DNA of 64,000 nucleotides from Holothuria scabra (taxonomy: Eukaryota; Echinodermata; Holothuroidea; Aspidochirotida; Holothuriidae): assembly GCA_037179385.1 (NCBI GenBank), contig CM074200.1:33359884-33423883 (forward strand), read 5' to 3'. Both the position numbers and the translations under genes were made by a program. This document shows positions 23,321 to 35,300 of the stretch, one piece after another. Below the pieces are notes generated by a model. The model did no database searches, had not been told where the DNA came from, and was given only the letters and a program-made list of their open reading frames with translations. Numbering within the stretch: the stretch's first letter is position 1; each line of letters begins with the position of its first letter.

Positions 23321-26300
23321 GTAAGAAAAAAGTTTATGCCACGGTTAGTCTTATCCAGGGATCTGGTCATTACAGTTGCAACAAGCCAATGAGCCAAAAA
23401 CTGGAAAAAAGCCCGTGGTCCGCTCGACTTCAAACAATAGTTCGGAAACTGGGCCGTAAAACTCCATCTAACTAATTATCTACAGTTGCAACCACCGTAG
23501 AGAATTGCAATGAGTGTCATTGGCAAATAACTTTCGCTCCAACTTGTAATTTAAAGGTTCGTTTGAATGTTCTAGAGAGCTGGGCCAGTGTAGGAAGTTT
23601 CCTGATTGCTTATTAGTATTAATTTATGTTGATTGAATGCTTTCTTAGGGTTAGGGATAAATATAGGCAAGGAGCTACACACTGGAGGCGCTAAGGGGCG
23701 AGACGGGGAATATGCGCCAACATCTGTTGGCGCATATTCCCCGTCCTCCCATTTGCCCCCCCCCCCAGTTTGGTTGGGTCAGTTGGAAGTCAGCATAACG
23801 AAAAATGAATAGGCTAATATATCACTCCTAAGACTTAACTTTTCATCTAGCGATATGCTAAAACCTCAAAGCTTCAGATGGTTTCGCCAGCTGGACTCGC
23901 AGGAGCAGGCGCTTTGGACTCGGCATTGCGAGCCAAAAATTTTTACCTTCATGAACTTTTTTCTTTGCCTTTAGGTTGCCCACACCTTTATATTCTGACG
24001 CCACCACTGGCGCTACCAATAACCAGTTAGGCAGTATCTTCTTAAACAATGCAGCACGGTTCCTTCTCAGCCTACTGCACACTTCGAGGGATATAAAGTT
24101 CTAGAAGTTTCTTAATTATCTAATTCCATTAAATTGTTTCGATTGTATGATAAGTTTCGGGATTAAACCTTTTTTAACTAGCAAAGAAAATTCCTTCGTA
24201 AACAGTGTATATCCAGTGGCGTAGCTACTGGGGGGGGGGCAGGGGGGGCAAGTTGCCCCCCCCTGGAAAAATTTTTGGGGAAATTTGATGAAAATGGGGA
24301 AATTTGATGAATCTTCTTATTATTACAAAATTTCACAAAAATTTCTCAAAATTTTTGTTACAATAAGAAATTGTGAGACATTTCTCATACATAATTCGAA
24401 TTTAATGCAACAAATGAACTCAGATTTCGTCAGTGTCGCATGAACCGGCCCAATTCGCGTTCCACAGAAATGTCCTCGCCGCGTAGCAGATTGAATGTTC
24501 TCTTGTGCTTGTATACGCACGGGGGTTATGATCAGTGCATTTCAGTGCACAGGAAGCTGTTATTCAGGTGATACTTTGGGAATTCAGTAAAATGATGTGA
24601 AAACTGACAAGTCACTACCGTAGACCTCCGAGGTTGTTATGTTCTTCTACAAAAGGGTTGTCCAACCTGCGGCCCGCGGGCCACGGCCCGGCCCGCGAAA
24701 AGTTTGCGTCCGGCCCGTCAAAAATAATCTATATTGCAAAATTATTCAGTAAGCAGATTAATTGATGACAACTTTAGGCTTCGCCGTCCGCTATAGCATG
24801 CTTACTTTTGAATGAAATAATTCATTTCAAATGTCTGCTACATGTCTAGCCACATTGGAGTGTTATCCACAAGGGCGGGTTGAGACTGATTCAGGAGGAA
24901 TATGAAAAAACAAAAAAAAACTTTGTCCGAACATTCTGCCCAACACCATCAATTTTTGATAAAATTTATTTATTTGTTCAATCAAAAACGAAAATGAATT
25001 AGTTTTCTCTACGCGCAATGATTGCATTTTGTTGCCTTGGGCGTCGGAAAAAATTGAAAAAAAAAAACACAAAACGAGTAGGCCTATAGAATGCGGCCCC
25101 TCGTCCATTATAACCATTACATGTGGCCCACCGCTGCGAATGGTTGAACAACCCTGTTCTACAAGCAAGCAGTAGCTGTACGATTTTACTCTGTGTACAT
25201 AACGATGGATTGGGCTGAAACAATCCAAGGCCAACGATCAACTTAAAGGTAATCTAGAAATTAGAATTAACGGGATCCGTTGGCACACTTAGATTTTGTA
25301 ACTTAGCCTAATCCTTGGAGGCTTACAAGCTAGTTCGGGAAAATAGCTTTCTGCTCACTTTGAGTGTAACAATAAATGGACAAGGAGTACCTTGTAGCCT
25401 TCTACACTTAACATACTGCTTTTCTCACAGGACATCCTGTGTGATCGAGCCACTATTAGGCCTCCATAGTGGCGTGCGAAGGGGAGACCATTCGGCCATG
25501 TCCCCCTCACAGATGCCATTTTTTCTTTGTTCTTAAAAATACGTAATCTAACTTTATTAACACAGATTTTACTTCAAAAGATAGCATATGTGGCACCAGA
25601 TTGCTTATAAGGACACCCAATTTTTCAAAAATTTTCAAAGGGGAAGGATTGTCCCTGCAAGGTCTTTCAGTGATGCCATTTTTTTTTTAATTCCTACAAA
25701 TAGACCTAGACAAATTCTGTCAAATTCCAATTTTTACTTAAAAAGGTAGACTCTGTTTCCCGCTGGTGGCGTCGATAAAAAAGACTGCATGTTTAGATTC
25801 TCTTAAGAAGCATAAATACGCTATTTTGACCATCTGAGGGGTCTGATTTTTCGAAATTTTCTTTACGCTCCGCGCCAACCAATGGTGGCGCTTCGCTCGG
25901 TCTTTGGGGCAAAATTACATACTTGGGGTAAAATTAGCTCTTAACTCTCTGATCACTTTGCAGTTTGCGAACATATTTTGAAGAGAGCATTTTATTGCAA
26001 ACGACAAAAGAAGAAAGCGATTGGCTAGATTCTTCGTATTAGCCTGGAAAATGCTATTTCCTGCCAACTAAGGGGTCTGATTTTTCCAAATTTTCTCTAC
26101 GCTCCGCGCCAACCAATGGTGGCGCTCCGCTTAGATAATCTGTATGACAAAATAACATTTTGTGGCCAAGAAAACCCCTTCAGAGAAATCTTGCGTACGC
26201 CACTGCGTTAGTACATACAAATAAACCAGATATTGTTTACAAAAATAATATACTTTGTTATTTCCGATTGCTCTATGTTATACTTTAAGATTAAAATGCA

Positions 26301-29300
26301 GGTAATATTACAAAATGACATGGTAATGTTGTTGTACTTGTAAGTTTGCATATTTTATATGAAATACATACACATTGACCGGGAAAAGTTTTGGGGAAAT
26401 TTCATACCTTTGCCCCCCCCCCCCCCCCTGGAAAAAATCCTAGCTACGCCACTGTGTATATCGATCCCCTCGTGAGCTTAGTGGACATTCTGGACTTAAG
26501 TTTTGAGTTGTGTAAGTATTAAAGAATAATATCTCGTGATCAACCAGACCATCCCAAAAAAATGTATATGAATGGCTGAGACATCACGATAATGTGCTTA
26601 TTCTCAAACATCGTGCTATTGACATTGCTTAAAGACATATTATTCATCACCCTGAAGCCAGTTCCCATTACTTACTCTCTGCCCCTCCCACACTTGTGTA
26701 AAACTTGCACTAATCCATACACAATCATATTTTCTTATTAACCAGAGGAATCTATGTTCAGCTAAATAAATCGATCGTTTTCTTGATCACATGACTTTAA
26801 TCAAGTGGAATGTATAACTGTGATTTTGACAATTAAAACCCCAGATGTTTCTTTCTGCTCCTTCACTGTAATCACATGGACATTATCTGTAGTCCTTTAC
26901 TAGAGTACACTATCTGTAGTTCTTTTAAAGAGTGGTCACACAAAATGATTTTATCCTAACTCTCTAAGAATGCTTTCGATTTATTAATTTATATCTTATA
27001 TTGACTATTGTATCGTCTTTTGCAATCACACAACACATATCAAATTAGAGAAATAAAATTTACTGATTACGTTGATCGTGGAAACGACTGTCGAGGCAGT
27101 TCATGGAAAATATGTCAGCGATGCACATGTAACCGTTCCTTCTATTGACTATAATTCGAACAACATTGATAGATGATTTGCTGGAATCGGGTAGCTAGCT
27201 GTCACATAAATCTACGAAATATCACGGAAAATGTTTGACAAGGTAGACACTGATTTAATTTATGTAAAGTATGCACCTCTTAGTTTTCCCATAAAGCTAA
27301 CACGAACATTACCATACGGAGAGTCAACAAGAAATCCCTTATCTAATTGCGTCATTGCTTCATATTCCAAATTATTAATCGTACTATTTATAAAGTCGTA
27401 AAGAATAGATAGGCAAAAATGGGAAGCATGCATGCTCCCAGTTGACATGAACGAAAGTGTTAAGTTGGATTTTAGACGTTTTTTCAACATTTAATTGTGC
27501 TGAAAGGAAGCAACCTAAGTGCATTTCTTCTTTCCTTACTGTTAGCTGTTGTCGATAACTTTATACAGAGGCTCTAAGTTGCAATTGTTACCACCGATAA
27601 TGTTAAAAGCAACCGATAACGTTAAAAATACCGATAGTGTAAAATACAAGTAACCCCTGCAATTACGGTTCATTTTCGGTAGTTTTCATCATCGTTTAAT
27701 TTCTACATTATCGGTTTTAACAGTAATATCGTAATTTTATACAATGGCAATGCTTCTAACACAATCGACTGTGTGGTCAAGTGGTTAGAGCCTCATACTT
27801 GCAGTCGGGAGGTAGGGAGCTGGACCGAGTCCTGTCCGGGTCATATGAAGACTTTAAAAACGGAACCCTCTGCCATTGTGCTTGGTGCTCAGCCAGTGAA
27901 TCGCAACTGTAAAAAGGCCTGACGGCTCGACTTGAACCAAGAATTTTGGGAAGTGTGCCGTAAAATTCTATCTAATTAACTAACTAATCTAATGAAATCG
28001 CAAACGTGTGTCATTTTCAAACAATTTACTCTCTACAACCATTTTTGATATTTTTATTTACAGGTTTGTGCGAATGTGCGGAGATTAATCAAGGGGACAC
28101 TGAAATGTACAGTACCTACAAAACTCTTACCTATTCAACCAACGGTAGGTACAATATCATATCGCAAATAAAATGTTTACAGTCTTATCCAGGGGCTGGC
28201 CGGGTGATGCGGACTCGCTCGTGGCCAGTTGGTTCCAGTTTGCAGACCCCATAGAATATCTTCGCACCGTATAACCATTACCTCTTTTCATTTAAGTGTC
28301 TCTAGGAGAGTGACAAGGCAAAGATAAATACCTTTGCGTTGTCACTCTCCTAGATACAGAGGGTCTTACACCCCTTCTAACCTAATTTGTCTGGCTGTGG
28401 ACATGGGGTGATCGTCGGTTTATCTTGCAGCCTATACTCATTTGAAACCTGAAAGGGTAAAACAACGTTCACTTACATAAATCATTACAAATTTCGTTCA
28501 GTCAATCAGGAAGGATACTTTGGGGTTCATTTAAGCACCAGCTGTTGGAAATCTCTTGCTCTCAAGTAACACTCAGCTCCTTGGTAAGAGATTGCTTCCT
28601 CCAGCCGATACGAGACTCGGGCCATTCAGATCAAAGAGCTGGTATTTGAATCAGGGAATTGTTAGAGGCAAATAGATCCGTCTCTTGTATCGTTCTTGAT
28701 ATTTTTAAGGATTATTCGAGATCGGGGAGTACCCTGCAAAAGAAGTTGTTTTCTAAGCTTAATTACAATAAGGACTGGCATGTTCTCTGCACTGCCATAA
28801 AGCATTGCCAGTCGTCCAGAAAATTATGAATATTCGGGTTTTCTAAGCTAGTTGCATGTAAGAATTTCACTAAGAATTTATATCTGACTGTTTGTGGATC
28901 TTACGTCTGTCCCTGTAGATTATTTCCTTGTCCCTTGTCGAGAGAGGGCTGTATCTGGCTGTCTCTGGATCTTCTGTACCTATAGATTATTCCCTTGTCC
29001 CTTGTCAGAGGAGGGCTAAATGAATTAATGTATTTCACCTAAACAGTCTTTTCAAGCAGGGGCATAACCAGTCCTAGAAGTCCGCGGACAAGACTCAAGA
29101 GGCTTCCCGATTTTGAACCAGTTTAGATGAAGTGCACTGGTTGTGTCATAGGATATTTTTGCCCCTCCTCTTTTTTGGCGTCCGGGTAGCAAGCTGGTCC
29201 TCTGGTTACGCCCCTGGCCTTTCGAGTTTTATACTATTTGCTCTATACCCAGTTGACTATACAAATCTTCTTAGTACTGGTCTGCATGAGTCACTTGTCT

Positions 29301-32300
29301 AGTTGACTTGATTGACATGCGATTTCAGGAATGACATTGACTGTGCAGCGAATAAAGAAAGGATGTGACTTTGCGGAAATTAGGCATTTTATCTTCATCG
29401 TCCCATTTACGTAGTTGATGTAAGTCTTAAAGTATGAACGTAAATCAAAATATCCGTCATGCTGCAGTTTTCATCTAAATAGCAGCCCATACACTTACAT
29501 TGCCCAATTAACCGGCCCTGTTTTGCATTATTAGAGAGCAACATCTTTTATTCAACATTTGTGAAGGACTGTTTAACGGTTTCATGTGAATATAATTTTA
29601 TGTGGTGGTTGGAGGGAAGAACGATTATTTAAATCACTCTGAAGTCAATAAACGTTGATTATAGGGATGTGGCTCAAAATATCAATAAAAAGGTAGTCAC
29701 TGCATAATTAAGATTTTCAGTTTAAATTCTTAGGTCTGTTTATTACGGAGCTCCTAAAGTGCCAGTCTGCATGTCATGATGGTGAGATAATTTATCTGAC
29801 CAAGTTGTCATCTTTTCCTTAAGAAGTCGACATGGTTAAATAATTTATCTTACCATGTTGACATCCTTTGCTTAGGAAGTCGACATGGTTAAATAATTTA
29901 TCTTACCATGTTGACATCCTTTGCTTAGGAAGTCGACATGGTGAAATAATTAATGTTACCATGTCGACATCCTTTGCTAAGGAAGGCGACATGGTGAGAT
30001 AATTTTAACCAAGTATTATGTATATGCACTCAGTGTCGCTGCATGCTGCATGTGGGCCAGGGTGCATTCCATGTAAAGACTTCGTCGGAGGTGCGCCGAG
30101 GTTTTCGTGATCTTACGCCGGGATTTTCTATAAGTGTGAATATACCATGCATAGCAATCCGTAGGTGTGCGTACAAACGTACTGTATACATGACTGTGAT
30201 GCATAAACACCATACATTGGCAATGCACGCACATGTATATATAGTGCACTAAATGCACTCTTGCATGCGGGCGGCCTAGGCGCGGATCCAAGGGGGGGGA
30301 GGGGCTAGTACGGCCTCAGCCCTCCCTTTTTTGCAAGATCAACAATACAACATACGGGAAATAAGCAGTGCAACTCCCTCACTTCGATGCCTTCTCTTAA
30401 GTCAGCCCCCATTTTTGGAATGTCTGGATCCGCGCCTGGGGCCTATGCAACTGGCTATAAACGACGAATATAGTTGAAATTATCTCACCATGTCGACTTC
30501 CTGAGCAAAGGATGTCAACATGGTGACATAAATTATCTTACTATGTCGACTTCCAAAGCAAAAAATGTCGACATGGTGTCATAAATTATCTCACCATGTC
30601 GGCTTTCTAAATAAGGATGTCGACATGGTAACGTAAATTATCTCATTATGTCGACTTCCTAAATTAGGATGTTGACATGGTAACATAAATTTTCTCATCA
30701 TGTCGACTTCCTAAGCAAAGGATGTTGACATGGTAACATTAATTATCTCACCATGTCGACTTCCTAAGCAAAGGATGTCAACATGGTAAGATAAATTATT
30801 TAACCATGTTGACTTCCTAAGCAAAGGATGTCAACATGGTAAGATAAATTATTTAATCATGTCGACTTCTTAAGGAAAAGATGACAACTTGGTCAGATAA
30901 ATTATCTCACCATCATGACATGCAGACTGGCACTTTAGGAGCTCCGTAGTTTATACTCCTGTTTTGATTGTCAGAAAAGAAACAAAATAATCGATTATTA
31001 GGGCAGTCTGTGGGTCGGAAATGTTAAAGCCTATGATAGTTAGGAAAAATATAACATTATTTTCTAAACATGTATGCTTTTAAGAAAAGAGTGGTTTCAA
31101 CCAAAATTCAAAGGTAAATTGTGATTTCAATGAAGCATGTTTGTTCTATCTTTTCATCACTGATCACCGCCAATGGTGCGATCTAAACGGGTAGGTAATA
31201 ACAGATTTGTGTTCAAATGTAACCAAAAAACTTAGAGATTTTGTATCTACCATATCCCTCGCCAACTCGGATTAAGAGATGTATAGTGAGAAAAAAATGT
31301 TGATTAGGGTTGCTCCTTTTGAAAAGAAAATAAATACCGAAATAAATAATGGCAAAACAGATGGAAATAAGGGGCTTTATTCATATTTGTATGGAATTTC
31401 AAGTTATAATATTTGCACTCTATAATTATCAGTAGTTCATAGAGGTCTACTTAATCGAGGAGAGCTTAGAGCAGTTTTATATTTTCGACAGTAGTTGCAA
31501 GTTTTCCACGTTAATTAGAGTCTTATTGGAGGCACTTTGGAAAGTTTTAACAAACAGTGTATGCCCGGGATGCTTTTTTTTATTCACACCAAGCAATACT
31601 GGGCATTTCTATATTTTGTGAAATTTTTAGTGTTTCATAATCCCTGGTTAGAATTACTGTAAGGTTAGGATGAAGAAGAAAGTTGATACGTGAGATGCTT
31701 ATCCATAGAACGATTCCAAAACTTCAAAAGAGCTGCCGGTGCATTTTGGAATTAGACGCATAGCTAATTCAAGAAGCTGATTGGTCCATTGACAAAAGTG
31801 GGCTGGAGAATTTTAGAGGCCAGGATAGATCGATTAATTATTCTAACAGGGCAAGTGTAATTAATGCCAACCCCCTGTTTCGAATTCAAGAAACGTGTCA
31901 CGTGTATAAACTCATTGTATTTGCTTCAGTAGGGCATATTATAATAAGGCACAAGTATCTACCTTAGGGGCCGCGGGGAGAATATTGAAGTGTGGAGGGG
32001 CGGAGAGCTAATCACCAAAGTGGCCCAATTAATTCAACAATATAATAGTAATGTAAAGTGGCGCAAAATGCCTTCGGCAAGTCCCTCAGCCCCCTTCCCC
32101 CGCCGTCTCCGCGGTCCCTGACTTTTCCTCACAGTGATGAAGTACTTATGTACACACATTGGCATTTGATTTGAGTGCATATTGTTAGTATAACGTCCTA
32201 TATCAAGTGTTTCTTTTCTGATTTCTTCATATTGTGACCGTATCAAGATGAAACGGAAATATTGAGTACTCGCACAACTCCCAGCTATACAACCCGAGGT

Positions 32301-35300
32301 AAGTAGTATAATTATGAAGTCATGCAGAAGGACTTAAACGTGTAGGTAATTACAGGTTTGCCTTCAAATGAAGCCTTGAAAAAACCTTTTGGGTTTTATT
32401 TTAAAATCTGTTTACCCCACCTGACTTTCGACGTCCATAGGGCCACTCCTTGATCATAAAGGCACCCACGCACAAAGTGTGACATATATACGTTTCAGAA
32501 TTTGAAGCTTAGATGTACAGAATACTGTGCAGGTAGATGTGTTATAGGTAAGGAAGAGGTGTGTATTGGTTCTGGTCTTCTTAGCCCCCACCCCTCCCCC
32601 AGTATCACAACCTGTCAAAACCTTGTTTTACGATATCACCTGGTAAAAAACTTAAAATCCATTCACATTCGTTTTCAGAGTTTTGACCCCGTGTGAACTC
32701 AGATGACTTTTGACCTTCATTAAAGCATGGAATTCACTCTCTTAGCATGTGACACCTATTCCAAATTTTGGAACTTCCATCGTACTTCTTGAGATACATT
32801 GTAAAATCACACACACATGCCTATAGCATATACAAACACGCGCACCAAACGTGCAAATGTTTCCTTAATCATAGCAACCCCAAGACAGGCGCGTATCCAG
32901 GATTGTGTCATGGGGGGGGGGGGGGGGGTTGGTGTCATAGAGGACTAGGACGCACGACATGAGCGAAAAGTCTAAGGACAGAGTGCAAAAACCCGCTATT
33001 TTAGGTGTGTATTGCATTGCATTGCAATGTTGGGCCAGGGGGGTTCTACCCCCCCCCCCCCCCGTGGTTACGCCACTGCCCAAAAATATATGGAGATGAG
33101 AGCAGTCTCCATATTTTTAAGTAATTTTAAGTTATGAGCTCTGAACTCTCTAACCATGAGTAATTTATACATTTGTATTATATCAAGACGACCAAAGGAA
33201 GCCACTGTATCATTTCCAGTTTAAATACTAGTGTATACTTATGATTTTGAAAAAAAAGGAATGGAACTAGCACAGTAATCGATTAAGAGCGCAATGTGTA
33301 GTTTGAAATGATAAGGGACTGTAGTTTGAAAAAAAATACATAACTTAGTAGTGTTGCTCCTTTTGAAAAAAAAAATTAGGGATATAGATAATGCACAAAA
33401 TAGATTGAAAGGAGAGAATAACTTCAGATTTGTGAGAAATTTCAAGTTATTACCTCATAAGTTGTTTGTATAGACCTATTTAACCGTTTAGAGGAGAGCT
33501 TAGAGTAGTTTTAGATTTTCTGGCGACAGCAGTTGCAAGGCTTTTCCATGTCACAGTAGACAGTTTGAAAATTTTGAATAAACACAACAAGACCGGATAC
33601 CAAGTTCCCACGAGATCATGGGTACTTCGATATATTAGGAATTTTAAGGATGCTTCAGAGTCATGGATATATTGTGAAAAGCTGTCACAAATACACCATA
33701 TGAAACTGTATGCAGTGGCGTAGCTACTGGGGGGCAGGGGGGAAACCTGCCCCCTGGAAAATAATTTGGGGAAATTTGATGAATTTTCTAATTCTAAGAA
33801 AAATTTCTCAAAATTTTTGTTAGAATACGAAGTTGTGAGTCATTATAATTCGTATTTTCATGGAACAAATTAATCCAGATTTCGTCAGCGTCGCATGAAC
33901 CGGCCCTTCTTGCGTTCCACAGAAACGTCCTCGCCGCGTAGCAGACTGAATGTTCTCTTGTATACGCGCTGGTGTTATAATCAGCCTAGTGCATTTCGGT
34001 GCGCAGGAAGCTGTTATTCAGGAATCTAACAACAGATGATACAACTAACACTGAAAGGTTGTAAACCCGAACTTATCCCCTTGTATACAATTTCTACGTT
34101 GTACACTTTGGGAATTCAGTAAAATGGTGTGAAAACTGACAAGTCACTAACGTAGACCCCCGCCGGAGGTTATATTGTCCTACAGGCTAGTAGCGGGAGG
34201 GATTTAACTATACCGATTTTACTCTGTGTACATAACGATGAATGGGACTGAAACAATCCATGATGGCCAACGATAAACTTAACGATAGTCTAGAAATTAG
34301 AATGAACGGGTCCATGGGCATACTTAGATTTTGCTACTTATCCTTATCCTTGGAGGCTTACAGGCTAGTTCAAGAAAATAGCTTTCTGATCACTTGGGGT
34401 GTAACAATATACGAGTCCATGAGTACCTTGCAACCTTCTACACTTAACAGTACTGCTGTTCTAACAGGATATCCTGTGTGATCAAGTCACCATTAGTTCT
34501 TCTTTCAGTGGCGTACGAAGGGGGACAATTAGGCCATGTCCCCGCCCTCACCGATGCCATTTTTCTTTGTTGTTAAAAATAGGCTACGTAGTCAAACTTA
34601 AGTAACACAGATTTTACTTCAAAAGATGGCAAATGTGGCACCATAAGGACATAAGGACACCCAAGTTTTCAAAAATTTTCAAAGGGGAAGGATTGCCTCT
34701 GCAAGATCCCCCAGTGATGCCAGTTTTTTTAATTCCTACAAATAGGCAAATTCTGTCAGATTCCAATTTTTACTTAAAAAGGTAGACTCTGTATCCCACT
34801 GGTGGAATCGATTAAAATAAAGACTACATGTTTAGATTCTCTTTACAAGCATCAATACGCTGTTTTGGGCCGTCTTGGGGCCTGATTTTTCGAAAGTTTC
34901 TTTACGCTCCGCGGCAACCAATGGTGGCGCTCCGCTAATATAATCTTCATGATAAAATAACGTTCAGTGGTCAAGAAAAACCCACCAATCCTATACCGAT
35001 CAATGCTCTTTTATTTTGACTTCTAAAAATGTGTTAATGTAATGACAAGTTTTACTTTGCAAGGTGGCATAAATGACATGAGAATGCATGTAAAGACACA
35101 AAAGTTTCAGTTTTATCCTCATGAATCACCACAATTCAACTTTTAACACTGATCCTGTCATAGTCGAAAATCTTGCACCATTTTGCATAGGTTCCTTGAA
35201 AACGTCCACAAAAATCCGGACACCCCTCCCCTTAGACCATGCTGCATGCCACCTCCCTACTTCAGAGAAATCCTGCGTATGCCACTGCGTTAGTACCTAC

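Larger units (their letters stand above)
24214..26454. mobile_element. Non-autonomous hAT-like element, perfect TSD, with nested insert
   Basis: Begins CAGTGGCGTAGCTACTGG and ends TCCTAGCTACGCCACTG. It is flanked by identical TGTATATC at 24206-24213 and 26455-26462. It is 2241 bp with no transposase frame. It carries a second hAT insertion (24653-25156), an inner TIR pair (25467-26205) and two copies of the ~110-bp module. A relative lies at 33713-35434. It lies in lectin 2 intron 1. Confidence 0.93.

Noticed and set aside
27768..27860. tRNA gene
   Set aside because: A- and B-box-like sequences belong to a SINE head; there is no foldable cloverleaf and the same body and tail recur elsewhere. 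The same applies to 40386.
29745..30947. CRISPR-like array
   Set aside because: The units are tandem palindromes without unique spacers, arranged in two inverted arms in animal DNA.
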